DNA of 64,000 nucleotides, taken from positions 496,001 to 560,000 of the forward strand of contig NZ_JACPOF010000015.1 of NCBI RefSeq assembly GCF_016185115.1. Direction: 5' to 3'. Source of the stretch: Polaromonas sp. (GTDB lineage: Bacteria > Pseudomonadota > Gammaproteobacteria > Burkholderiales > Burkholderiaceae_C). Each line of letters begins with the position of its first letter. The stretch's first letter is position 1. The position numbers were made by a program, and so were the translations under genes. This document shows positions 17,136-26,029 of this stretch, piece after piece. The notes beneath the pieces are model-generated. The model did not search any database, was not told the DNA's origin, and saw only the letters and a list, made by a program, of their open reading frames with translations.

Positions 17136-17920
17136 GCGGACAAGCCGTTCTTTATGAGGTGCGCGGCAGGGTTGCGCTGATCACCATCAACCGGCCCGAG
17201 GCGATGAACGCCATCAATATGGACGTCGGCACGGGCCTGAGTGAAGCACTGCGAAAGTTTTCTGCCGATCCAGAACTGTGGGCGGCCGTCATGACAGGGG
17301 CCGGCGACAAGGCCTTTTCTGCGGGCGCAGACCTCAAGGCCGTCGCGGCAGGCGAGATGACGCGCATCAGCGAAGCCGGCAAACCCGGCATTGCCGACCT
17401 GCTGCGCCGCTATATCGACAAGCCGGTAATTGCGGCGGTGAATGGTTATGCGTTGGGCGGCGGTATGGAGATAGCCCTGTCGTGTGACCTCATCGTTGCA
17501 TCAGAAAAAGCAGCTTTCGGCCTGCCTGAAGTCAGGCGCGGGCTGGTGGCGGCCGGTGGCGGCATGCTCAGGCTGCCGCGGCAGATGCCACTGAAAACGG
17601 CGATGTACCACGTGCTCACCGGTGAGTTCATGAGTGCCGCAGATGCGTTGCACTGGGGCCTGGTCAACCAGCTTGCGCCGCACGACCAGGTGCTTGAAAA
17701 AGCGATGGAACTGGCTGAGCGCATCTGCGCCAATGCGCCTGTTGCGGTGCGTGAAAGCAAGGGCGTGATGTACCGCTCGCTGGATGCGTCGCTTTATCTG
17801 TCTGACGAGGCCTGGGCTATCAGCGACGCCGCTGCAGCGCGCAACCGCAGCAGCGGGGACGCTGCGGAAGGGCCGCGGGCATTTGCAGAAAAACGCCCCC
17901 CGGACTGGAAGGGGCGTTAG
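17132..17920 (+). CDS. Enoyl-CoA hydratase/isomerase (crotonase family)
   Basis: This 262-residue crotonase shows ITINRPEAMNAIN, the oxyanion-hole segment AFSAGADLKAVA, NGYALGGGMEIALSCDLI and FGLPEVRRGLV, in which the Glu is a catalytic candidate. It hydrates or isomerises an enoyl-CoA. It is the last gene of the operon and starts within the CitE-like stop. Its last codons overlap a hairpin (17889-17918) that acts as a terminator for the convergent SDR gene. The precise substrate cannot be read from the sequence. Confidence 0.9.
   Translation: MSGQAVLYEVRGRVALITINRPEAMNAINMDVGTGLSEALRKFSADPELWAAVMTGAGDKAFSAGADLKAVAAGEMTRISEAGKPGIADLLRRYIDKPVIAAVNGYALGGGMEIALSCDLIVASEKAAFGLPEVRRGLVAAGGGMLRLPRQMPLKTAMYHVLTGEFMSAADALHWGLVNQLAPHDQVLEKAMELAERICANAPVAVRESKGVMYRSLDASLYLSDEAWAISDAAAARNRSSGDAAEGPRAFAEKRPPDWKGR
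17889..17918 (-). terminator. Intrinsic terminator of the SDR/dehydrogenase operon, inside the crotonase 3' end
   Basis: The arms AACGCCCC and GGGGCGTT enclose an 11-base loop. On the minus strand the stem is followed by TTTTTC, as expected for termination of transcription coming from 20 kb. On the plus strand there is no T-run. Confidence 0.65.
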
Positions 17921-17928
17921 CCCCTGCT

Positions 17929-18834
17929 TTAAACATCCAGCCAGGTGTCGCGGTCTATGCCCGCGTTCTTGCGTGAGAAGCGGATGATCTCCTCAATCGA
18001 TGCGCCCAGCTCGGCAGGGTTTTTGCTCGCCTGCGTCAGCGGGCCATGCTGCCAGCTTTCTGCCACGGCATAACCATAACCCCAGGCTTCAAACACCTTG
18101 CCACTGACCTTGCTGGCCTCCGGGCTGCAGAGCCAGGTCACCAGTGCGGCAATCCATTCGGGGTCGCGGCGCTCCAGCTGCTCGGGTGTCCATTCACGCA
18201 GGCCTTCGGTCATGCGGGTGGTGGCGCGCGGTGCGATGGCATTGACGGTGACGCCATAGCGCTGCAGTTCACGCGCGGCGACGATGGAAAAACTTGCGAT
18301 GCCTGCCTTGGCGGCCGCGTAATTTGCCTGGCCTATGTTGCAGAACAGCCCCGAGTGCGAGGTGGTGTTGATGATGCGTGCATCGACCGGTTTACCGGCC
18401 TTGCTCTGCTGGCGCCAGTAGTTGCCCGCGTGATGCGCTGGTGCAAAAGTGCCCTTGAGGTGGACCTTGATGACGGCGTCCCAGTCTTCCTCGCTCATGT
18501 TGATCATCATGCGGTCACGCAATATGCCTGCGTTGTTGACCAGGATGTCCAGGCCGCCGAATGAATCGACAGCCTTGTCTATCATGGCCTTGGCGCCTTT
18601 CCAGTCGGAGACGTCAGAGGTATCCACCACCGCCTCACCACCCATGGCCTTGATGGCTTGCACCACTTCTTCCGCCGGTGTCTGATCGTTGCCCTCGCCC
18701 CTTCCGTCTGCCGAACCGCCCATGTCGTTGACCACCACCTTGGCCCCGTGCGTGGCCAGCATCAGGGCGTGGGCCCGGCCCAGACCACGGCCTGCGCCGG
18801 TCACAACAGCAATACGTCCTTCACACAATTTCAT
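17929..18834 (-). CDS. SDR-family hydroxyacyl-CoA dehydrogenase-like (1)
   Basis: This is a 301-residue short-chain dehydrogenase with AAGGA before the ATG. It has the NAD site VVTGAGRGLGRAHALMLA, an extended loop VVNDMGGSADGRGEGND, NNAG at ILVNNAGILRDR, and the active-site Tyr/Lys in QANYAAAKAG. The loop insert and the approximately 300-residue length match the (3R)-hydroxyacyl-CoA dehydrogenase domain of peroxisomal multifunctional enzyme type 2. It probably oxidises the R-hydroxy product of a MaoC-type hydratase. It is second in a two-gene unit behind the dehydrogenase at 18865-20031. Confidence 0.9.
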   Translation of the reverse strand: MKLCEGRIAVVTGAGRGLGRAHALMLATHGAKVVVNDMGGSADGRGEGNDQTPAEEVVQAIKAMGGEAVVDTSDVSDWKGAKAMIDKAVDSFGGLDILVNNAGILRDRMMINMSEEDWDAVIKVHLKGTFAPAHHAGNYWRQQSKAGKPVDARIINTTSHSGLFCNIGQANYAAAKAGIASFSIVAARELQRYGVTVNAIAPRATTRMTEGLREWTPEQLERRDPEWIAALVTWLCSPEASKVSGKVFEAWGYGYAVAESWQHGPLTQASKNPAELGASIEEIIRFSRKNAGIDRDTWLDV

Positions 18835-18864
18835 GTCGGGTCCTTGAGGTAGCCAGAAAGCGGG

Positions 18865-20031
18865 TTAATAGGATTTGGGGAGCTGCAGAACTTTCTCTGC
18901 AATGAACGAGAGAATCAGCTGCGGCGAGATGGGCGCGATGCGTGGCAGCATCGATTCGCGGAAGTAACGCTCGACGTGATACTCCTTGGCATAGCCCATG
19001 CCTCCGTGTGTGAGTACGGCAGTTTCACAGGCCCTGTAGCCAGCTTCGGCACAGAAGAACTTGGCGGCGTTGGCCTCGGCACCGCATGACCGGCCCTGGT
19101 CATAAAGCCATGCGGCACGCTGGTACAACAGGGTGCCGGCTTCCAGGTCAACCCAGCGCTCGGCCAGCGGGTGCTGTATGCCCTGGTTCTTGCCGATGGG
19201 ACGGTCGAACACGATGCGCTCGCCGGCGTACCTGGCCGCGCGCTTCAGCGCCACGCGGCCCAGGCCGGTGGCTTCTGCGGCGAGCAGCACGCGCTCGGGG
19301 TTCAGGCCGTGCAGGATGTATTCAAAACCGCGGCCCTCTTCGCCGATGCGGTCTTCAACCGGTATCTCCAGACCGTCAATAAACAGCTGGTTCGAATCCA
19401 CACATTTACGGCCAAGTTTTTCGATCTCGCGGACCTCGATTTTTGTACGGTCCAGGTCGGTGTAGAACAGGCTGAGGCCATGTGTGGACGATTTGACCTC
19501 TTCAATGGGTGTGGTGCGCGCCAGCAGCAATATCTTTTGCGCCACCTGGGCGGTGGATATCCAGATCTTCTGGCCATTGACCACATACTTGTCGCCCTTG
19601 CGCACAGCCATGGTCTTGAGTTTGAGGGTGTTCAGGCCGGTATTGGGTTCTGTCACGCCGAAGCAGGCCTTGGCCTCGCCGCTGATGATGGGCGGCAGCC
19701 AGCGTTTCTTCTGCTCGTCGCTGCCGTGCATTACCACCGGGTGCAGGCCAAATACATTCATGTGAATGGACGACGCACCCGACATGCCTGCGCCAGATGC
19801 AGAAACGGTTTCCATCATGGCGCAGGCTTCCGAAATGCCCAGCCCTGCGCCGCCGTATTCAACCGGCATCGCGATGCCCAGCCAGCCCGCTTTTGCAATG
19901 GCACTGTAGAAGTCTTCAGGGAAGCCGCCTTCCCTGTCCTTGCGCAGCCAGTAATCGTCGCCAAAGTCGTTGCAGATTTCCTGGATGGCGTTTCGGATGG
20001 AGACCTGGTCTTCAGTGGCGTCAAAGTTCAT
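18865..20031 (-). CDS. Acyl-CoA dehydrogenase (2)
   Basis: This 388-residue flavoprotein differs from the other two dehydrogenases. It has FGVTEPNTGLNTLKLKTMAV, where an Asn replaces the usual Ser in the G-S-D motif, VNGQKIWISTAQVAQKIL, and a C-terminal HGGMGYAKEYHVERYFRES. It begins with a helix-rich N-terminal domain (ATEDQVSIRNAIQEICNDFG). It desaturates an acyl-CoA of unknown type. A 16-bp island element and an overlapping perfect palindrome (20073-20096) lie 42-65 bases upstream, between this gene and the MarR regulator gene. Confidence 0.9.
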   Translation of the reverse strand: MNFDATEDQVSIRNAIQEICNDFGDDYWLRKDREGGFPEDFYSAIAKAGWLGIAMPVEYGGAGLGISEACAMMETVSASGAGMSGASSIHMNVFGLHPVVMHGSDEQKKRWLPPIISGEAKACFGVTEPNTGLNTLKLKTMAVRKGDKYVVNGQKIWISTAQVAQKILLLARTTPIEEVKSSTHGLSLFYTDLDRTKIEVREIEKLGRKCVDSNQLFIDGLEIPVEDRIGEEGRGFEYILHGLNPERVLLAAEATGLGRVALKRAARYAGERIVFDRPIGKNQGIQHPLAERWVDLEAGTLLYQRAAWLYDQGRSCGAEANAAKFFCAEAGYRACETAVLTHGGMGYAKEYHVERYFRESMLPRIAPISPQLILSFIAEKVLQLPKSY

Positions 20032-20072
20032 GGGGGGAGTCCGGTTCGCAAGGTAATTGATTGACTTAACAA

Positions 20073-20096
20073 TTGCATATTATATGCAAGCAGACT
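20073..20096 (-). promoter_or_regulatory. Island promoter/operator element, copy 5, with overlapping palindrome
   Basis: On the minus strand AGTCTGCTTGCATATA (20081-20096) matches copy 7 at 13 of 16 positions. It overlaps a perfect dyad TTGCATAT-t-ATATGCAA (20073-20089, plus strand). The TATAAT-like core suggests that the operator covers the -10 box of the dehydrogenase/SDR unit. Confidence 0.6.
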
Positions 20097-20193
20097 AATT
20101 ATGCAAACCCTTGCGGCCTGTGCCGGATCCGGTGGTGAAGCGGCTGTGTGGTCCTGGCCCGCAGGACGCGGGAGGCAGATCCCGGGCGCGGGC

Positions 20194-20727
20194 TTATTCG
20201 GCCGGCGAGTCGCCCTTGATGGACAACAGGTTCTTTTTGACGAGTGCGAGCATGTCGACCAGTGCATTGCGTGAGGCGGTGTCCAGGCCTTCGAGGATGC
20301 GTTCGCTCACATCGTGGCTGCGTGTACGCATTTCCGCGATGATCTGCGTGCCCTTGGACGTGAGGTAAATGCGCTTGACGCGCCTGTCGTTGTCGTCGGT
20401 GCGGCGCTCAATAAATGTGGAGGCTTCCAGCCGGTCAATCAGCCCGCCCAGGGCGGCCTTGCCGATGTCGAGCACGTTGGCAAGGTCGCTCTGGATCATG
20501 CCGTCGTGCCGCGAGAGGTGCGCCAGAATCCACCACTGGGAGCGGGTCATGGCCATGGGCTTCATGAACTCGTCAAACACACTGCGCCGTAAACGCGAAA
20601 CATCATGCATCAGGAAGCCCAGACGCGCGTCCCAGTTTTCGGCCTCGGCCGGTTTTGCGCGGCCCCTGGCGGTTTTTGTACTCACATCCGTGGCTTTTGA
20701 TTTTTTGGCAGGCTGGGCGCTTTTCAA
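20194..20727 (-). CDS. MarR family transcriptional regulator
   Basis: This is a 177-residue regulator if it starts at the TTG at 20727, which has GAGGA upstream; a TTG at 20757 would add ten residues. After a basic, disordered N-terminal tail of about 35 residues comes a winged helix-turn-helix: RSQWWILAHLSRHDGMIQSD, LANVLDIGKAALGGLIDRLE, and the wing RRTDDNDRRVKRIYLT with the conserved D-x-R-x-x-R. A C-terminal dimerisation helix follows. MarR proteins usually repress nearby catabolic genes and are released by a ligand such as an acyl-CoA. It is the only regulator gene in the 5-33 kb island, which makes it the best candidate reader of the repeated 16-bp elements. Confidence 0.88.
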   Translation of the reverse strand: MKSAQPAKKSKATDVSTKTARGRAKPAEAENWDARLGFLMHDVSRLRRSVFDEFMKPMAMTRSQWWILAHLSRHDGMIQSDLANVLDIGKAALGGLIDRLEASTFIERRTDDNDRRVKRIYLTSKGTQIIAEMRTRSHDVSERILEGLDTASRNALVDMLALVKKNLLSIKGDSPAE

Positions 20728-20835
20728 GGTGTGGTCCTCACATGGCCGACGCAGCAATGTTGAATAGGTCGGTTTTTTTATTTTACGCTAGCGGCCTTTA
20801 AGTTCAATTTGCGCGTCAATCCGCTTGAATCAACC

Positions 20836-21750
20836 TTAAACGGGGTCCCAGGAGAACACATCCCTGGACTTGTCCAGCGCGTAAAAGGACGGTTTCATCA
20901 TGGGAATGGCCACATCCAGGCAGCTTTGGACCGTCCAGCCCTCGCCCGAGTGGGCCGTGCGTATGGGGCGCGGCTGCGAGAAGAGGTAAATCTCGTTGTT
21001 GCGCACGCCAAAAATCTGGCCCGTCACGTCCTTCGCCGCATCGGTCAGCAGTGCGCAGGTAAACGGCGCAATTTTTTCGGCTTCGAGCCGCTGGTTGACC
21101 TTCATGCGCGCCATGCCCTCCGGCGTGTCGGTCGGGATGGTGTTGACCATGCGCGTAAAGGCGAACGGTGCAATGCAGTTGGAACGCACGTTGAAGCGTT
21201 CCATGTCGAGCGCTATCGCCTTTGACAGGCCGACAACGCCCATTTTTGCGGAGCAGTAGTTGGCCTGACCGAAGTTGCCTATGAGGCCGGAGGTAGACGT
21301 CATATGTACAAACGAGCCGCTTTCCTCGCTCTTGAAGTGGGGCGCTGCGGCACGCGACATGTTGAAGCTGCCTTTGAGGTGAACCTGTATGACCGCATCA
21401 AAGTCGTCTTCGGGCATCTTGTGAAAGATGACATCGCGCAGGTTGCCCGCGTTGTTCACGACACCATCGATGCGGCCGTAGAGATCAAGTGCCTGCGAAA
21501 TGATGGATTGCGCTGACTTCCATTCGGCCACGCTCTCGGTGTTGGCTGCAGCTGTGCCGCCGAAGGCACATATCTCGTCAACCGTCTGCTGCGCCGGCCC
21601 GCTGCTGGCGCCGCTGCCGTCGATCGCGACGCCCAGGTCATTGACGATGACCCTGGCACCCTGGCGCGCTGCCTCCATGGCGATGCCCTTGCCTACACCC
21701 GCACCTGCACCCGTGACAACAATGACTTTTCCTTCAAGTAAGGCTTGCAT
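20836..21750 (-). CDS. SDR-family hydroxyacyl-CoA dehydrogenase-like (2)
   Basis: This is a 304-residue short-chain dehydrogenase. The ATG at 21750 is preferred over that at 21762 because ATGGAG of the upstream codons supplies its ribosome site. Motifs are VVTGAGAGVGKGIAMEA, VNDLGVAIDG (loop insert of the multifunctional-enzyme branch), NNAGNLRDVIF and QANYCSAKMG. It resembles the SDR at 17929-18834 and probably oxidises a 3-hydroxyacyl-CoA. It is separated from the upstream CoA-transferase gene by 98 bases on the same strand and may share its transcript. Confidence 0.9.
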   Translation of the reverse strand: MQALLEGKVIVVTGAGAGVGKGIAMEAARQGARVIVNDLGVAIDGSGASSGPAQQTVDEICAFGGTAAANTESVAEWKSAQSIISQALDLYGRIDGVVNNAGNLRDVIFHKMPEDDFDAVIQVHLKGSFNMSRAAAPHFKSEESGSFVHMTSTSGLIGNFGQANYCSAKMGVVGLSKAIALDMERFNVRSNCIAPFAFTRMVNTIPTDTPEGMARMKVNQRLEAEKIAPFTCALLTDAAKDVTGQIFGVRNNEIYLFSQPRPIRTAHSGEGWTVQSCLDVAIPMMKPSFYALDKSRDVFSWDPV

Positions 21751-21848
21751 GACTGACTCCATAAAATGAATTGATGTAAAGCCCGTGCAGTGAACAACGG
21801 ACTTGCGTGGGATAAAAAGCAGGCTTCATGCGTGAGGCGGCGGCACTG

Positions 21849-23168
21849 CTAAAGGCGTGCAGCGATGACCGACCAGCTGCGGGACAGTTCTTCGCGGAAG
21901 GCGGGCGCCCCGACGCTGATGATGGCTTGCGCGCGTTCATGCACGCTGGCGCCTGCCAGGTTGGCCACGCCGTATTCGGTCACGACGTGGTCAACGTCGA
22001 TGCGTGATATGGTGGTGATCGCATTGGCATCAAGGCAGGGAACGATGCGCGAACCCTTGCCGGCGTGATGTGTGGCGTTCAGGGCCACAACGCTTCGCCC
22101 ACCTGCAGACAGCCGTGCGGCGCGCGCGAAATCAGGTGCACCGCCTGCGCCGCTGATGGCCTGGCCTTTCGCGTGCTCGAGGTTGCACTGGCCAAAAAGA
22201 TCCACCTCCAGCCCGGAGTTGACGGACACAAAATTGTCCAGCTCAAGCATTACACGCGGGTTATGCGTTGTCTCGCAGCCCAGAATGCGAAGCTGGTCAA
22301 AATCCGCGATGTCCCGGTACAGCTCTGTGGAGCCGACAAGGGCGCAAGTGGTGTGTGGAAAATCCGGGTCCAGTGCGCCGGCCCGCGCAAGATCCAGCAG
22401 TCCATCGGACAACATGCCCGAATGCAGGCGAAGCATGCGGCGGTCGCAGAGCAGGCGGGACAATGCCATGGGCACCTTGCCCAGCCCGATCTGCAGCGCG
22501 CTGCCGTCAGGCACCAGCCGGGCGATGTGCCGTGCGATGGCCTCTGTGACGGCATTGCTGTCGGTGTTGTAGGTGGGCAGGGGACTGTCGACTTCACAGG
22601 CGTAGTCGAGGCTTGCATAGGGAATGCTGACCGCACCGGGGATGCGCGGCGTCTGGTGATTGATCAATCCCAGCACCCGGCGTGTCTTCCTCAGGATGGA
22701 TGGCATGAATTCGACCGCAGGGCCCAGCGAGCAATTGCCGTGCGCATCAGGCGCCGCCAGCTGGACAACCGCAAGATCGGTATCCACGGTGTCGAGCACA
22801 TGGCGCACAAAGCCCGCATAACTCAAGGGCAGGCAGCGGTATTGGCCGGCCAGTTGCGCAGCCTGCAAGCCCGCGTGCATGAACAGGCCGGTGACGATGG
22901 CGCTCTGATCGATGGACTGCATGTCCAGCGTATTGATGCCGGGCACATAACTTGTCAACATCCGCAGATCCTGCTGATGCTCACGGTGTGCAAGCAGACT
23001 GGAGACAAAGGAAAGAGGCGCGCCGCTTGCGCCGGGGACGTAGACGAGTTCGCCAGGGCGCACCAGTGAGGACAGGGTTTCGGGTGTCACCTGCACAGGC
23101 CTGCCAGACCCTGCGGCAGCAATACTCACCCGCGCCTGCAGATGGTGGGGGCGCTCAAGTACTTTCAT
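21849..23168 (-). CDS. Class I CoA-transferase / acetyl-CoA hydrolase family
   Basis: This 439-residue protein belongs to the 4-hydroxybutyrate/acetyl-CoA transferase branch. Key blocks are PGELVYVPGASGAPLSFVSS, GLGKVPMALSRLL, HSGMLSDGLLDLA, and SVNSGLEVDLFGQ, in which the Glu before V-D is the expected catalytic Glu that forms the CoA thioester; GGAPDFARAARLS and VVTEYGVANLAG follow. In Pseudomonas a member of this family activates itaconate. Here a MaoC/CitE pair lies 5 kb away, so a similar role is possible but unproven. It diverges from an acyl-CoA ligase gene across a gap with an island operator. Confidence 0.87.
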   Translation of the reverse strand: MKVLERPHHLQARVSIAAAGSGRPVQVTPETLSSLVRPGELVYVPGASGAPLSFVSSLLAHREHQQDLRMLTSYVPGINTLDMQSIDQSAIVTGLFMHAGLQAAQLAGQYRCLPLSYAGFVRHVLDTVDTDLAVVQLAAPDAHGNCSLGPAVEFMPSILRKTRRVLGLINHQTPRIPGAVSIPYASLDYACEVDSPLPTYNTDSNAVTEAIARHIARLVPDGSALQIGLGKVPMALSRLLCDRRMLRLHSGMLSDGLLDLARAGALDPDFPHTTCALVGSTELYRDIADFDQLRILGCETTHNPRVMLELDNFVSVNSGLEVDLFGQCNLEHAKGQAISGAGGAPDFARAARLSAGGRSVVALNATHHAGKGSRIVPCLDANAITTISRIDVDHVVTEYGVANLAGASVHERAQAIISVGAPAFREELSRSWSVIAARL

Positions 23169-23260
23169 GGATGATGGTGGCGCACGCCCGGTCTATGGAT
23201 GGGTGAAAAATCGAACACGCCGGAATGCTGTTTGTTGTTTGTAGTCACGTGTTGGATTAT

Positions 23261-23276
23261 AGTATGTAGCCATACG
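23261..23276. promoter_or_regulatory. Island promoter/operator element, copy 6
   Basis: AGTATGTAGCCATACG lies between the divergent CoA-transferase and ligase genes. It has a GTATG-n4-CATAC dyad; read on the minus strand it contains ACATACTATAAT, a plausible -10 region for the transferase gene. Confidence 0.6.
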
Positions 23277-23352
23277 ATACTCTTGTCAATTAAATCCATG
23301 TGACCGGGCAAACCCTTGCCGGGGCACGGTGGGATATTCCAGAAACCAGAAC

Positions 23353-24882
23353 ATGACACATGACCTGCGCCACTGGGCGACGCACTTCCCCGACAGGGTT
23401 GCGATCAGCATAGGCGATCAACAACTGAGCTACGGAGAGATGGAGGCACGCGCCAACCAGCTGGCGCGGGTTTTTGAAGCGAAGGGGCTTCAGCGCGGCG
23501 ACCATATCGTGGCTTTTTTGCCGAATGTGCCCTTCATGTTTGTGCTGGCCTGGGCGGCCTGGCGCAGCGGGCTGTATTTCACACCGGCATCCAGCTCGCT
23601 GTCCCTGAAAGACGCGGCCTATATTGTTGATAACAGCCAGGCCAGGCTTGTGCTCGCGGATGCCGCCGTCAAAACACCAGTTGGGGAACTCCCGGGGCTT
23701 TGCGGACGGCCTGTTCACTGGCTTTCGCATGGGCCGGACATGCCCGGGTATACGGGCGCGGCGGGCCTGATGGCCGCCATGGATACGCAACCGAGGAAGG
23801 AAGAAGCACCAGGCTCGCTCATGCTCTACACCTCGGGCACCACGGGTGCACCCAAAGGCGTGTGGCGGCCCTTGCCGGATATTGATTACCGGGGTGCACC
23901 CACTTTTGCCGCCGACCTGATGGCGCTTTTTTCGATTGATGAGAATGTGCGTTACCTCTCCACTGCGCCTCTGTACCACGCTGCGCCGCTGCGCTTTGCC
24001 CTGACCGTGACCGCCAGGGGCGGCAGTGTGTTCGGCATGGAGAAATTCGAGGCCGAAGACGCGCTGGACATGCTGGTTAAACACCGCATCACGCATTCGC
24101 AGTGGGTGCCCACCATGCTCCAGCGGCTGCTTCGCCTGCCTGAGGATGTGCGGCGCGGTTTCTCGGCACCCCATCATGTGATGGCGCTTCACTCTGCCGC
24201 TCCTTGCCCTGTGCCGGTGAAGCGCGCCATCATCGACTGGTGGGGCCCCATACTGATGGAGTATTACTCCGGTACCGAGGGCGTGGGCCTCACCATGCTG
24301 GATTCACGCGAGTGGCTGAAGCACCCGGGCTCGGTAGGCAAGACCTGCAAGGGCGTGCCCCATGTGCTGGACGATGACTGGGCGGAATTGCCGCCTGGAA
24401 AAGTCGGGCGCATCTTTTTTTCAGGCATCAAGCCTTTCCAGTACTTCGGCGAGCCTGAAAAAACGGCCGGGCGTACCAGCCCCCAGGGCTACCAGACGCT
24501 TGGGGATATTGGTTATGTGGACAGTGAGGGCTACATGTTCCTCACCGACCGAATGGACGACATGATTATTTCGGGTGGGGTGAATGTCTATCCCCAGGAG
24601 ATTGAATCGGCCATCATGGAACTTCCCTGCATTGTCGACGTGGGTGTGGTGGGTGCCGCAGATGATGAGTTTGGCGAACGACCGGTGGCCTTTGTCGTGG
24701 GCGACGGGACAGTGCCGCCTGACCAGCTGGAAGAGGTCCTGGCTGCACACTGCAGCAAACAGCTGGGGCGCATCAAGTCGCCCGCACGTTATGTCGTGCT
24801 CGCCCAGATGCCCCGTTCGCCCACTGGCAAGCTCATTCGCCGCGAACTTCGGGAAATGCTGCGAAGCATGGCAAGTGCCTGA
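23353..24882 (+). CDS. AMP-forming acyl-CoA synthetase (ligase 2)
   Basis: This 509-residue adenylate-forming enzyme starts at the ATG at 23353 (a GTG at 23329 is also in frame). It has LYTSGTTGAPKGVWRPLP, the P-loop, then YYSGTEGVGLTML, LGDIGYVDSEGYMFLTDR, and MIISGGVNVYPQEIESAI, ending with PRSPTGKLIRRELRE and its catalytic Lys. Ligase 2 and ligase 3 (28257-29825) are evident paralogues, sharing the phrases WVPTM, RLLALP/RLLRLP and SWWGPI/DWWGPI. It is followed by a Bug receptor, an MDR reductase and a CoA-transferase on the same strand. Confidence 0.9.
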   Translation: MTHDLRHWATHFPDRVAISIGDQQLSYGEMEARANQLARVFEAKGLQRGDHIVAFLPNVPFMFVLAWAAWRSGLYFTPASSSLSLKDAAYIVDNSQARLVLADAAVKTPVGELPGLCGRPVHWLSHGPDMPGYTGAAGLMAAMDTQPRKEEAPGSLMLYTSGTTGAPKGVWRPLPDIDYRGAPTFAADLMALFSIDENVRYLSTAPLYHAAPLRFALTVTARGGSVFGMEKFEAEDALDMLVKHRITHSQWVPTMLQRLLRLPEDVRRGFSAPHHVMALHSAAPCPVPVKRAIIDWWGPILMEYYSGTEGVGLTMLDSREWLKHPGSVGKTCKGVPHVLDDDWAELPPGKVGRIFFSGIKPFQYFGEPEKTAGRTSPQGYQTLGDIGYVDSEGYMFLTDRMDDMIISGGVNVYPQEIESAIMELPCIVDVGVVGAADDEFGERPVAFVVGDGTVPPDQLEEVLAAHCSKQLGRIKSPARYVVLAQMPRSPTGKLIRRELREMLRSMASA

Positions 24883-24940
24883 ACCCATGGGGTCGATTGA
24901 CATGTCTACTGGTTTGCCCGTAATTGCCGGTATCGGTATT

Positions 24941-24965
24941 GTGAAATATCATATGCAAGCGTAAT
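24941..24965 (+). promoter_or_regulatory. Weak island promoter/operator element, copy 8
   Basis: CATATGCAAGCGTAAT (24950-24965) matches the plus-strand form of copy 5 (TATATGCAAGCAGACT) at 12 of 16 positions. It lies 57 bases before the Bug receptor start. It is the weakest match of the set. Confidence 0.35.
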
Positions 24966-25021
24966 TAATGACCGCACCGGTTTGTCGGGCGGCCCCACAG
25001 AATTCACCGGAGACAAATCCC

Positions 25022-26014
25022 ATGTTCGCTCGACTGAAAACATGCCTGAAGGTGGGCGCGATAGCCCTGATCCTTGCCGTTCCCGGCGTCAGGGCGCAGG
25101 ACGCCGCACGCTACCCGTCCAAGCCCATTCGTTTCATCGTCCCTGCCAGTGCTGGCGGCCCCAGTGATGTCATTGCCAGGCTTGTCGCCGAGAGGCTGGG
25201 GCAGGCACTGGGCCAGACCGTGGTGGTGGACAACCGGCCGGGCGCATCACAGATGCTGGGCACGGCTGCAGTGGCCAAGGCCGACCCTGATGGATACACC
25301 CTGCTGTTCACGACCAGCACGCCGATTGTGATGACGCCTGCCACGCTCAAGAAGGTGCCCTACGACGTGCAGAAAGACCTCACGGCGATCTCGCATCTCG
25401 GTTCCACGCCGCTGGTGCTTTATGTGAATGGTGCAACGTCCATCACCAACCTGCGCCAGCTGTTCGATGCGGTCAAGGCCAAACCCGAGACGGCAAACTA
25501 CGGCTCCTACGGCAATGGCTCGAGCGCGCATGTCCTGGGTGAATTCATGATCCGCCAGGCCAACGTGAAGATGGTGCATGTGCCGTACAAGGGCGTGGCG
25601 CCGGAGTTGCAGGACCTGATGGGTGGGCAACTGCTGACTGCAGTAGCTGATATTGGCAGTGCTTCCCCGCTGATCAAGGCGGGCAAGATTCGGCCGATTG
25701 CAGTGACGGGTATCAAACGCTCTGCCGTGCTGCCTGATGTCGCCACGTTCGCCGAGCAGGGTATTTCAGGCATGGAGCCGTTTTCGCCGTGGTGGGGCAT
25801 GTTTGCACCACGCCAGACGCCCAGGGCCATCATTGACCAGCTCTCTGCAGAGATTGCCAAAATCGTGAATACGCCTGATTTCAACGCGAGGCTGGTGAGC
25901 TTTGGCATTGACACCACCGGCACCACATCTGCACAGGCCAATGAGCTGGCGCGTACCGAGACGGTCAAATGGCAGCAGATCACCAAAGACATGTCGCATA
26001 TCAGCTTTGAATAG
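25022..26014 (+). CDS. Bug/TctC-type periplasmic receptor (2)
   Basis: This 330-residue exported protein starts at the ATG at 25022, after CCGGAGACAAAT. A Sec signal peptide ends near VRAQDAA, followed by YPSKPIRFIVPASAGGPSDV and VVDNRPGASQMLGTAAVAK, the Bug domain 1 signature. VPYKGVAPELQDLMGGQL marks the ligand loop of domain 2. It captures a small carboxylate in the periplasm. No membrane partner is nearby. It heads a plus-strand unit with an MDR reductase and a class III CoA-transferase, so transport receptor and activation enzyme appear co-expressed. Confidence 0.9.
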   Translation: MFARLKTCLKVGAIALILAVPGVRAQDAARYPSKPIRFIVPASAGGPSDVIARLVAERLGQALGQTVVVDNRPGASQMLGTAAVAKADPDGYTLLFTTSTPIVMTPATLKKVPYDVQKDLTAISHLGSTPLVLYVNGATSITNLRQLFDAVKAKPETANYGSYGNGSSAHVLGEFMIRQANVKMVHVPYKGVAPELQDLMGGQLLTAVADIGSASPLIKAGKIRPIAVTGIKRSAVLPDVATFAEQGISGMEPFSPWWGMFAPRQTPRAIIDQLSAEIAKIVNTPDFNARLVSFGIDTTGTTSAQANELARTETVKWQQITKDMSHISFE

Positions 26015-26029
26015 AACCGCGGAGTCCTT

